Shown one piece after another: positions 39,358 through 49,600 of a stretch of 64,000 nucleotides of DNA. The position numbers and the translations under genes are program-made. The notes beneath the pieces were generated by a model. That model did not search any database, was not told the origin of the DNA, and worked only from the letters and a program-made list of their open reading frames with translations. How positions within the stretch are numbered: the first letter of the stretch is position 1; each line of letters opens with the position of its first letter. The stretch is from Rallus limicola (lineage: Eukaryota > Chordata > Aves > Gruiformes > Rallidae). The stretch is taken from the NCBI GenBank assembly GCA_022605955.1, contig JAKCOZ010000008.1, positions 9,116,001-9,180,000 of the forward strand, in the 5' to 3' direction.

Positions 39358-42300
39358 GTGCGTGGGGGCAGGCGTCCCGGGGGGACCGCAGAGGGGGGGG
39401 CCTTTGGAGCCCCTCCTTGTCCGCGGTCGGGTCTCAGCCCTCTCTCAGGCGCCTCGTTAGACCCCAGATGTGCTCGGAGGCGGGTGAGAGGATGTCCCCC
39501 GCCGAGCGCGGGGCTGGACGATCCGCCTGACGATTCCTGAGGGGGGGTCGGATCTTCGGTACCGATGCCTTTGCTTTCCTGGGCTTTGCCCAGCAGCTTG
39601 TCCTCAGGGTTCAGCGGGCTTACGTGCGTGTGTACAGAGGGCACGGCAAGCTTTTCAGCTCAAGGGTTATTCTTCCACCGCCCTGGATCTGAGCAGCGAC
39701 TGTATAGTTTAGTCCTGAAATCCCCAAAGTTCAGGTGTGTATTTAGAGAGCTTGGTTTCCACCTGGAACCTGTATTTGTACGTCAGCCCCTGGCCGTGCT
39801 GTATGTGTAGAAAGTTGTGAAGCTTAATGAAGCTTCACGCTGTAAAAGTATGTGTTGTGAAGTCAGAGTGAGATCAAGACGCTAATGGCAGCAGTGGGCT
39901 CCCTTCCTTGTTGAGAGCTTTAACTGATCTGCCTCAGTAAACCTAGAGGTTAGTGGATAAATGTAGTCTGATTGTGTTGTGGAAATAGTTCATGGAAATC
40001 AAAGTCTGTTTTTGTAATAAACAGGTACTGTCATCTGGAAGGCTATCAGGAGCAGCTAAAGTAACAAATGGAAGAAAACAGTAAGACCTTAATACTCTCT
40101 AAGATGGGGTGTACATGTGAGCAGTTGGGAACCTTGTACTTGTTATACCTCACAACTAGTCAAAAATTCTGTATATATATCAGAAAACATTTTTAGCTGA
40201 AAGATAATGCAGCCAGGTTCTAAGCAGCTCATGAATAGGAAAACACAAACTGAATAGAAATTTTGCTTGTAGAAATACAGGGTTGACGTTTGCCATGTGT
40301 TTATAAAAGTTTTAATTTGTGTAGTTCCTAGCTGTACAGTTACTGTTGAGTAAAGACTGAATTCTCCTTTGACATAAGCTTTTGATATCTGCTAGACGCT
40401 TTTGTTGCAGCAATGCAAAGTTTCCAGAAGTATATTTTCTTTCTTGATAAAATTAATTTACTTCAGTTTTACATTATTGATTTTTTATTTTTTTTTACTT
40501 TGCATATTGAGGAGGTAGTATAAACAGTGAATTTGGCTTTCAGGTTTGGCTTAAGGAAAGGATGTCAATCTGATGTGGAGTCTGGATGCTCTCTCTATTC
40601 TACTGACTCTGAAGATCAGGTAATTGAATGGCTTTAATACAGTCATCTCTTATCAGAAGAGAAGGGAAATTGGAATACATTGAATAATAGAAGAAAACCA
40701 GGTTAGTTGAGCTATTACTGTATCTGGATGAGAAACAACTCCTGCAAAGCTAGTAAGAGTGTCAGTGTTGTGTTTTGCAGATACATGCGAGTTGGCTTTG
40801 TGTGCAGTGAGTTTGGCTCTGACAGATCTCATTAAGGCACAGGATATATTTTGCAAACACAACTATGCTGTTTATGGACTGGCAGAAATATAGCCATATT
40901 TGTGAGGTTTTGTGCCAAAAAGAGTGAGTGCTGCAGCGCTGTTTTCTCTGTAATGCTGAGTCAATTACCTCCAAAATAGAAATAGGCCATAACAAATAGC
41001 TTAACTGTACATGGAAATAAGGATAAAACCCACACACATGCAGTTACCAAAAGGTAAAATCCAGCAAATGAACGTGCATGCAACAACACTATTTTTTAAA
41101 TTGTGTGTTTGCAAACTTGCATATAATTGCAAAGTAACACATGGAAAATCACGTGATTGTGCTGGTTACCAGTTGTTCTCTTTCATGTCACAGAGTGAGG
41201 AACACTCCCCTCTAAAGATACCACCTTGGCTTACTGAAAGAAGAGAGTGACACTCACTTTCTCACACTCGTTTTCTGTGCAGGTTGATACTATTCATAAT
41301 GGGCTTGACCGTTGTGCAGCTTTACTGAAGAGTATCTTACAAAATGAGGCTACAGGTTGTACCTATTGAAAATTTGAATTTACTTTTTTAATTTCTGCAA
41401 GACTGCGTTGATTTATTTTGTTGACTGGTTTTTGTTTTGACTTATACTAGGAAGGGAGACTGTCCATAAACAACCTGGGAAAAAAAATACCCTTAAAATT
41501 ACTTCCAAGCCTTTGCTAACCAAAGGAAATACTTCCAAGAAGAAAGGGTTGAAAAAAAACATTACTCCTGCCCACGTCCAAAAAGAAATTGGTAAGTGGA
41601 CTTTCTTGGGCTTGTTTTTTTCTTAAACAACATTGAGAGACTGAGAAGACAAAAAGCTTCAGATAATTGGTGTTGCTTGTTATAGGTTGATCTAGGGCTG
41701 GATCCACAAAAGGATGTAGGCATTATTAACTGTCTTTTGGAAACCTCTTAATGTTTACTAAACAGCTATTAAAATTCACAAATGTCTGAGCTTCGTGTAC
41801 AAATGTCATCATCATGTTTAGCTGAGAGGAAGTGCAAGGAGGAAGTGGAACAGGAGAATGATAACACCCATGCCCCACTTCTCTTGGACAGTGAAGCATT
41901 ACAGTACCCAGTCTCTGTTTGGGATATGTAGATATAAACTGGCCTGGAGTTGGGTGTCCAGTCAGGCTTTTCTTAAAGATTGGTTTCTGGAAACAGGAAA
42001 GAATAGCAATAAAAATACCAGAGATGATTTCATGGTCAGAGCACTTGAACAGAAAGGGAGATGAGTGCTCTAGGCTGAGTTGCTCTCAATTGAAATGTTT
42101 CACTTTCTGTTAGCATTTCTCCTTCTCTCTGCCCCATTTCGTTTGTGTGATTTCTGGTCCAGTAGACAGGTGGGTCTTGTGGACTAGGTGTGTGGCAGAA
42201 AGTCTAATTTGTGAGATTTAGAAGTTTGAGTACATAGCTGATACCTTTTCAGCTCTGTAAAAGTAGAGAGTCTTAATTATACCCAACATAAGAAAATTAG

Positions 42301-45300
42301 GTACGGAAACCATTATGGTGTAGGTTATTCAGAGGGCCTACAAGCTTAGGAAGCAGCTGAACAGATGTCAAGAACTGCATTTCAGAACTGAACTTCTGTA
42401 GGATTTATATCTCTTCATTCAAGGACAGCAGTCTGTCCAGCTGGGTTAGGTTGCTCTGGAAGGAAAACAATGATGGATAGATTTGCTCATGAGTAAAGAT
42501 CTTACTGGAATCTTAAGCCATAGGGTCTTCTACTTTTCTTTTTCGAAGGAACCGGGGAGAGTCTGTTTGACAACACAGCGAGTTTGTAGATCAAGACGAG
42601 CAACCTTGGCTGGGTTTCTTGTTCTTCCTTTATAGTGCCAATACCAAAGAGAAAAAATGCCTCATCAACTGCACCTTCTACTGAGAAAGAACTTTACAGT
42701 GCAGCACGGAATCAGGTGGTTCCACCGGTCCATGTGCCTTGCAGTCAGCAGTCTTCTGTGATGCATCAGAAACTGTGTGAGCACGTACAAACTCAGATGT
42801 CTCTGATAACTGGCCAACCACCACAGAACAGCAATGAAATTCCTACTGTAACTCCTTTTCCCACATCAAACCACGGTTAGTGGAACTCTTAATGTAGAAC
42901 CTGCTATTTTACTGTATGAGTTTTGCCTGAAATTGTCCTGATTTTAATATTGATTTCTTTTAGGTTGTCAAAATGTTACAGCTTTTCATTATCGATTACC
43001 TACCTCCGCATCAGCTCTGCCCCTGCAGCATTCAGCTAATCCCTTATCTACTCAGTCTGTAAGTAAAAATTCTGACTATTAAAAAACATTTTACATTAGA
43101 ACTGCTCATTTACTTATACATGTGTGGGTTTTCTGGAGTTGATCTAACGCTTTTCCTTAAAGAAAAATTGTGCACATTTCACCACATAGTGATGAGCCAG
43201 TGATGAGAGAAAATACTGCTATCTAAAATGAATTTTTATATAGACACCAAAAAATTAGATTTGAGGCAACTCAAGTTGCTGCTGGTTTTTGCATGGTGAA
43301 TTCTGTGATGGACAGCCAACATGGAAGGTGCAGGAAATTGTTCATTACTGTTAATAATTATATTCTCAGTAATGCACATAGGGAATCAGGAGCTGGTTAA
43401 TGGTCCTAATCTCCTATGTAGCTTTTCCCTGCCAGTGATAAAGTTGATTATTTCTTCAGATAACTGTGTATCATTTTAGAGCCACATTTTAAAATACTTG
43501 TGTGTTTCAGGGTATAGAATAGCTAATGGAGAGTGCCACCTTGGGAAATGTGGTAAAGGGTTTGCACCTTGAAAGTCTAAGACAGTAGACTTATCTTCCA
43601 CCTACAGGCAGTCCATGTATACCTAGTGCTGTCCTTCACATTTAAGAAATTCATCTGCTTAAAATAGTGAAAGGTAACAGTGTTGTCTGTCTTCACTTCA
43701 TTTTTTATTCCCTGTTCTGGTTTGACTCAAGGAATGATTGTAAATCAAAACAAAGCCAACAAGGCTGAGGTTTTTTTCTTTAGTGAACAGCTGAAAAAGA
43801 ACACTTTAATATTAAATAACATTTAAGATAAAAGTAATCTAAACCAGATTTACATTTTAATTAGTCTTTAATGTTCTGGAAAGTTAGGCTATTAATGAGT
43901 CGTAGTTGCTTTTATAATTTGCAAAGAATGGTTAAGACTACATCGAGTCAGGAGAGTTATTGGGGGTTTTTTAAGATGTAAAAAAATAATGTTATTGTTT
44001 AATAAGAATATTCTTTATGCAGGCTGTTCCTGTAGACAGTGGCAATGAATGTGTGCTAGAGATGGGAAGACCTGTGGTTTGCCCAGTAGTTTCTGCTGCT
44101 CCTACTACTGCTGTGCAAATGCAGTCTGCCACTGCTCTTCCTCCTGTGATCCCTTGTGTAGCATCAGATGCATTGAATAACTCTGCAGTGCCAACACTCA
44201 TCCCATCGTCTTCTGGCAGAGAGATGATCCCAAACCACAAGCAACAGATAAAAGAAGCAGATTTGATAAGATGCATTCAAGCTCATCTGGCCCTGTTACA
44301 ATCACATGAAATGATGAATGGTAGAACTGAACAGAATCACCATCATCATTGTCCACCAAAACACAGTGCTTCAAGTAACAAGGAGGAGGATACTTCTGAA
44401 GAACATAGTGAGGACACAGGCAGTGAAGAAGATGAATGTAATGTACTTGACATCGCCCCGGTGAAAGATACAACCTCTAAGACAAGTTTTGTGAAGAAAG
44501 TTCTAAAATCTAGAAAAGAAAGTCCAGAAGAAACAGCCCATAAAGTTAAGACTGTAAGATACCTTCTGGGAGAGCTCAGAGCACTGATAACAGATCAAGG
44601 TGAGGATGTTTTCATTGTGCAATAGACTTACTACATAGAAATAATACAAGAGCTGTGAGCACTTCATTTTCTGGAATTTTTGTGTTGGGTCATATGTGAC
44701 ATCTCAGAGCAGATTTCTACAACTTCTATAACTCAGTGTTTCGCTCTGGGTAAGCATTACATTATTTTGTTTGAGTATTTTAACATTATCAAAACAGCTA
44801 GGGTAAAGATTATTCTCATTTCATTTACAGTATTTTCCCCTGAGAAAGGGAGCAGTGTAGACAGTTTGCAACAGCAATCCCACCAAGGTTGGTTGGAAGT
44901 CTGTGATTTATCAAGAATCTCAAACACAGTTTTTGTAGTCAATCTTAAAAATTTGAAATAAATATAGTTAAAATAAAGATGAGGTTTTCTTGAAAAAAGA
45001 AAAAAAAAAAAAGGTAGATGCTATTATACACAATGAAGCAATCTACAAGATCATATAAGTATTACTGTCATACTACAGGTTTATATGTTTCTGAGGTCTT
45101 TTTTTTTCCCCCTGGTATCTTGCAGATGATTCAGAAATGTTAAGGTTGATGACTGAAATAGACGACTGCGTATCATTGCTCCCAGCTGTAGTGGGAAGTA
45201 CAAACATACAAGCTGAAGTAGCACTGGCTTTACAGCCTCTCCGAAGTGAAAATGCCCAGCTGCGTAGGTCAGTAACTTGTCTGTGATCATGATTTACTGC

Positions 45301-48300
45301 AGATGGGTCTAAAGCATCTTTAACTGGTCTGTTCTAAACGGCATACTTTATTATTGTTATAGTAAGAAGTTAAGTGTGTCACAGCCCTTTCATCCTTGTC
45401 TGTGCAATATATATATTAGAAAGTGTGTTCGTAAGGCTATATATTAAAAAAACATATAACATAAAACATATAACTGTGTTAACATATAGAACATGTAACT
45501 ATATTAACATATAGTAAGACTTCAGTTAATATGGATGTTCTGATCACATCAGTTACATCACGATTGAGCCTTTGTGCAGGTGGGATCAATGTATACTTCT
45601 CTCGGACAACTGTAGTATCAAGATAGTTACCTGCTTATATTCTTGTAGTGTATTCTCAGGTGCAAAAATTACTTATTCCAGGGGAGCTCTCAAATACAAA
45701 ACTGAGTAGTGCTTTACTTCAGAGGGAAAGATAATTACCAGAACTTGCAAAGGGACTTGTGAAGAAATTACAGGAATGTAAGAAAAATGCGTTATTAAAA
45801 CTTTTTTTATATTTCTGAAACATTCTATGACATAGAATTCTCAGTAGCAACTTCTTACCAAACTGATTTAAATTGCAGTGGTTTTGAATTCATTCAGAAC
45901 TTCCTGAATTTGTGCTTTTTCCAAATTCACATTTAGGAGACTGAGGATATTAAACCAGCAACTTGGGGAACAAGAAAGAAGTGAGAAGACATCTGGACAG
46001 AGCTGCAACTATGAGTGTAAAGTACCAATAGAGATTGATGTTAGGAGCATTTTTCTTAGAGCTTTATTTAAATATATATATAAGGACACAGATATATAAT
46101 TAAAAAGTAAAAGTACAGTTGTGGTCTTCAGTGGCATCTGAGCTAACTGTTGTGGGTCTAACCCTGAAACTGCATTTACATGGATTGTTGTACCTCAGCT
46201 CTTCAGGTGCTCAGCAGCTATTTCACTGCCTTTTTTCTGAGAAATCTCTTTCAGAAATAGCATCGGTACATGAGGGTATGTGCCAGGCTTAATTTTCCTT
46301 ATGTGTGTTTATGAATGAAGATGGCATATTAGACAATTAAAAAGAAAGTCTTGAGTTTTATTCTGCTGCTTCAAAAACCACTAGTATCTGTAAGCAAAAT
46401 TCATGCTGTCAAGATTTTTTAAAAGCTTTGTTTTAGAAATTCAAGCTGTACCACACAACTTAAAATTTTTGTTTTACTTTTGGTAGTAGCATCTTTACAG
46501 TCCTTGAATATGATGCTCCAGAGTCAATTGAAGGAATCACTGAAAGGCCTTGAGTCACTGCAGGCTAAAAATGAAGAACTACTTAAAATAATAGAAAGTC
46601 AGAAAGAAGAAAATAAACAACTTGCAAAAGGTATTCAAGATAAAGAAGAAGAATTACTTGAAAACAAACAGAATTACAACATTCATTCCACCAAGCTCAA
46701 GATTGGTACGTGTTTTGAACTGGTTTAGTCTTCATTTAGTGTTTGAAATCTTGAAATAAATAATTACATAAAAACCTCTTTGTATTCTAGAAGTGGAAGA
46801 GGCATTAGCAAATGTGAAGAGCCTTCAGTTTAAGCTTGAAGCTTCAGAGAAAGAAAATAAGATTTTGGGTATAACGTTACGTCAGCGCGATGCAGAAGTT
46901 AGCAGACTGCGTGAATTAACCAGGTACTGCTGGCTAAGCTATTTTTTTGCCTCTTGACTTCATGCTTTTCTGCTGGTTTTTTCTTTTTTTTTGTTGTACT
47001 CTTAGTGTTGTGGTGGTAGGAAGCAACATAGGCTAAAATTTTTCTTTGTAGTTACTTCTGCTACAGTGGTGCCATAATTCTGTTAAAACAGAGTTGTTGG
47101 GCTCCCAGCCTTGAGTTCTTCTGAAAAGTAAAATTCTATCTGCCATAACTTGTGCAAAATTTTAACTCTTACAGGAGACCTGCTGCTAATAAGGAGCTCC
47201 ATGGGAAGTGCAGGGACCTGAAAACCTGCTGATGCTTCCCTTGAAGCTGTAGAATTAGGAAACTAGCTCTTAACCTGGATTAAGAAGGGATTTTCTTTTT
47301 TTTTATTGTTTCACTCTTTTTCTTTTTTTACACTGGTTCAAAAATTGGCCCATTTTGAGAAAAACTCAGTCTTCAGGACCCATTGCAAGTTCTTCCTGTG
47401 GGAACGAATGATCTCTTCTTTAATAGTACACACATTTGAAGTAGAACTTGCCTAGGTATTACTTGTGGGTAAAGGAGGGAGTTCTTGGATCACTGAATGA
47501 AGGTGGGGTTACTCAAAATTTTTTAGAACTATTACTGTGACTTTATTTCATCATGGTCTTTTATGAGTAATATAGTGGCAGGCTGGGAGACTTAAATAGC
47601 TTTTTGCACATGCAAAGTGGTACGTGCATAAAATTTGTTTGTCCATGATGTGCACAGGAAGTTAAAGTGTGTCTCTCAGTTATGGTTGGTCCTGATTGGA
47701 CTGGCAGAACACTTTTAATCAACACTTCAGATTCTTTAGCAGAAGACACGTTCCATACTTCCATGACACTATACTCACCACCAGATGGTAGTCTACTGAT
47801 GTCTTATTACATGTGTGTACGTATATGCTATTTATGTCAGCATTTAAGCATTCATTCTGTTAATGTACAAAGCAGAATATGAGAGTTCTTGTCTATTATA
47901 TTTTGTACTGAAATGCAAGAGGGAGAATAATTCAGAAAAGAATCTCACTGATTTTTGTAACTGTTTTTATATGCTTTTGCAACAGTTTCTTGACATAAAT
48001 TTATTTAATTTTGTAGTATTCAAAGCAGGGAAGTTGTGAATAATCAGAGAATTTCACTGTATTGTGCTGGTTTAGTTACTTTATAGGCACATTGGCCTGA
48101 AGAAATGAATTCAGTGAATTTGGAATTGGTTCACATTTATACTACATGTAGAAAGAGCATTGTAACTCTGCCACAGTCTGGTAAATTGAATGGTTTGCTG
48201 TTACAAAAAAGTTTTAAACTATTTTTAGTGACTATTTTAAAAATCTGATAAATCTATCTTATCTCAACAGAACCTTGCAGGGCAGCATGGCCAAGCTTCT

Positions 48301-49252
48301 GTCTGACCTCACAGTAGACAATAGGAGACCCAAACCTGAAAAAGGTCTCTCAAAGTCTCTTTTGGAAGACCATGAAAAGCAGATGCAACCAGATCCGTTT
48401 CCTGGGAGTACTTCGGTAATGACTTACCTCGAAACACTAGAAATGGATAATATTTTGACAGGCACAGGACTTCAGTTGTCAAATAGAAGTGGAGAATTAG
48501 GAATGGGAAATTCAGCCTACGAAAATTTGGCTGCTGAAGGAAGTAAAATAAACAGCGCATTCTCAGAAGGAGCACCAACTCCCAGAGTATTACCAGCCTC
48601 ACTGAAGCAAGATGCAGAAACAGTTAGTGATTCTGGGACTTTACTAGATGACCAAACCAGGTTGGATGAGACTGTTTATATCCCATTGACTAGCAGTGCC
48701 TCTAAAAAACAGTTGCCAATCTCTGAAAGAGCTGGTGTGACACCCCAAATTAGAGGGGCTTGTAAGAAGTTGGACTACCACTGTGAGGTCTCAAATTCTG
48801 TGCAGCAGAATGGATATGAGATTGCAAAGGATCCAACTACTCTGGATAAACTAAGTGCTGGGTACAACATGAAAAAAACTGTGGGAAACACGCTTGAAGT
48901 TATGGGGGATAAAGTGAAGCCAGGAGGAGATACAGACCAAACGAGGCCAAAAGGCACTCCAAGTGCAGCCACAACAGACTTGACAGATAAACCAGACCAA
49001 CCTCAGCCTGGTACATACCCTCATGTACCAATGCTTTTTCTGAAAGAGATTTCTCAGAAAAAAGGCAGTGAAATAGTTGATTTTAGTTCCATTTTATTTG
49101 ATGATATATCAGGGAAGTCTGAGTGGAGTGCATCCTCTTTCTCCACATTTACTTCTCGAGATGAAGAGGACTTTAAGAACAACTTAGCAGCTTTGGATGC
49201 CAGCATAGCTAGGTTACAAAGAACTCTGCAGAACAGCATTATGAAACAGTGA
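39325..49252 (+). CDS. CCDC14: CCDC14, coiled-coil domain containing 14, complete 13-exon coding region
   Basis: Coding exons: 39325-39357, 40025-40080, 40544-40619, 41283-41355, 41451-41591, 42636-42875, 42964-43058, 44023-44599, 45126-45267, 45937-46016, 46487-46705, 46791-46923 and 48271-49252. They total 2,847 nt, giving 948 residues and TGA, with every junction GT-AG and in phase. Identity rests on recalled human CCDC14: the N-terminal VLSSGR block, [11 protein letters not shown] (173-183), a YLLGEL block near 417-422, [13 protein letters not shown] ending near 478, a coiled coil at about 470-625 with [19 protein letters not shown] near 628, and the C-terminal [11 protein letters not shown] block from 910. 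The protein is a centriolar-satellite component reported to act with KIAA0753 and PCM1 in control of centriole duplication; it has no enzymatic motif. The middle third is serine-rich and probably disordered. The gene spans 10 kb, compact as in birds. The start ATG follows a CpG island and gives the conserved MARxGAPRPGK-type start. Confidence 0.95.
40025..40080 (+). CDS. CCDC14: CCDC14 coding exon 2
   Basis: Acceptor aataaacag, then [18 protein letters not shown] and two bases, ending at |GTAAGA. It holds the strongly conserved VLSSGR block. Confidence 0.92.
40544..40619 (+). CDS. CCDC14: CCDC14 coding exon 3
   Basis: Acceptor ggctttcag, donor CAG|GTAATT, 76 nt, ends in phase 0. It encodes a serine-rich [13 protein letters not shown] segment equivalent to the SGYSIHSDSESQ-like part of the human protein. 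Confidence 0.9.
41283..41355 (+). CDS. CCDC14: CCDC14 coding exon 4
   Basis: Acceptor tctgtgcag, donor ACAG|GTTGTA, 73 nt. It encodes the [18 protein letters not shown] helix, the counterpart of HGLDGCASLLRDIL in the human protein. Confidence 0.9.
41451..41591 (+). CDS. CCDC14: CCDC14 coding exon 5
   Basis: Acceptor cttatactag, donor ATTG|GTAAGT, 141 nt. A lysine-rich stretch ([11 protein letters not shown]) makes this a very basic, probably disordered segment; the same position is K-rich in mammals. Confidence 0.88.
42636..42875 (+). CDS. CCDC14: CCDC14 coding exon 6
   Basis: Acceptor cctttatag, donor CACG|GTTAGT, 240 nt. It contains [11 protein letters not shown], the most recognisable family motif in the N-terminal half. 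Confidence 0.93.
42964..43058 (+). CDS. CCDC14: CCDC14 coding exon 7
   Basis: Acceptor ttcttttag, donor TCT|GTAAGT, 95 nt, ends in phase 0. It encodes a low-conservation S/P/A-rich linker. Confidence 0.88.
44023..44599 (+). CDS. CCDC14: CCDC14 coding exon 8
   Basis: Acceptor ctttatgcag, donor CAAG|GTGAGG, 577 nt. It encodes residues 239-430: a weakly conserved S/P region, the [19 protein letters not shown] helix (counterpart of a human KCIQTYLSLF-type helix), a histidine cluster (HHHH), an acidic block ([14 protein letters not shown]), and [15 protein letters not shown]. If the donor is not used, the frame reads nine further codons to a TAG ending at 44625. Confidence 0.93.
45126..45267 (+). 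CDS. CCDC14: CCDC14 coding exon 9
   Basis: Acceptor tatcttgcag, donor TAG|GTCAGT, 142 nt. It encodes the conserved [19 protein letters not shown] segment that leads into the coiled coil. Confidence 0.93.
45937..46016 (+). CDS. CCDC14: CCDC14 coding exon 10
   Basis: Acceptor tcacatttag, donor GAGT|GTAAAG (weaker than the others), 80 nt. It encodes [13 protein letters not shown], the start of the coiled coil. Confidence 0.9.
46487..46705 (+). CDS. CCDC14: CCDC14 coding exon 11
   Basis: The acceptor is the tandem ggtagtag, so the exon may begin at 46487 (chosen because it gives ELASLQ, closer to the human ELFSLQ-type sequence) or at 46490, which stays in frame and replaces LA with S. The donor is ATTG|GTACGT. 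It encodes the main heptad region, rich in L, K, E and Q. Confidence 0.9.
46791..46923 (+). CDS. CCDC14: CCDC14 coding exon 12
   Basis: Acceptor gtattctag, donor CCAG|GTACTG, 133 nt. It encodes the end of the coiled coil with [13 protein letters not shown] and RLRELTR, nearly identical to mammals. Confidence 0.94.
48271..49252 (+). CDS. CCDC14: CCDC14 coding exon 13 (last)
   Basis: Acceptor atctcaacag; 982 nt to TGA at 49250-49252. It encodes residues 622-948: [11 protein letters not shown] at the start, [13 protein letters not shown], a long weakly conserved disordered part, and the conserved tail [11 protein letters not shown] and [12 protein letters not shown]. The preceding intron (1,347 nt) is larger than most of the others. 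Confidence 0.95.
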
Positions 49253-49600
49253 CTATGAGGAAACAAAGTGGGGTGCACTTGCTTGGATTATTTAGGTTTT
49301 TCTGAAGTACACTAAGAAGTATGGCAGTGGGTAGGGAAGCTTTGCAGGTTTGGTATGAAATACCATGTTCCTAGCTAAATTATGGATGGGATTTGTTCCT
49401 CATTAAGCTATGATGCTGCTTCCTTTGGTGCATACAACTTGAAATAACTGGTATATGTTCCTTTTTTTAAATTATGATTTAGGTTTATACTCTTTAATTG
49501 CAAAATTAATTCTTAGAACAGCACTTGGTAATTGTTTAAGAAACCTTGTGCTGTTAGCAATACAGTTTTTCTATTAAATTATAAAGTACACTTACATGTG
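49253..49600 (+). terminator. CCDC14: CCDC14 3' UTR and poly(A) signal
   Basis: A 3' UTR of about 340 nt follows the stop codon. The poly(A) hexamer ATTAAA is at 49573-49578, followed about 20 nt later by a GT-rich element (tgtgtcttctgtgtgcttttt). Cleavage is expected at roughly 49590-49600. Confidence 0.75.

Larger units (their letters stand above)
38940..39560 (+). promoter_or_regulatory. CCDC14: CCDC14 CpG-island promoter with CCAAT boxes
   Basis: A CpG-rich block surrounds the CCDC14 first exon. It contains an inverted CCAAT box (ATTGG) at 39049-39053, a direct CCAAT at 39074-39078, another ATTGG at 39232-39236, and several GC boxes (cccgcc, at about 39030 and 39182). The last ATTGG is about 90 bp before the start codon, a typical NF-Y position in housekeeping and centrosomal gene promoters. 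There is no TATA box. The start site is probably between about 39240 and 39320. Confidence 0.75.

Noticed and set aside
39325..39540. Extended ORFs reading through the CCDC14 exon 1 donor
   Set aside because: The GTGCGT donor at 39358 and the in-phase exon 2 at 40025 explain the conserved protein; the read-through is intronic CpG-island sequence.
44017..44625. 202-codon ORF taken as a stand-alone gene
   Set aside because: It is CCDC14 exon 8 with short intronic extensions at both ends; splice sites at 44021-44022 and 44600-44601 bound the conserved part.
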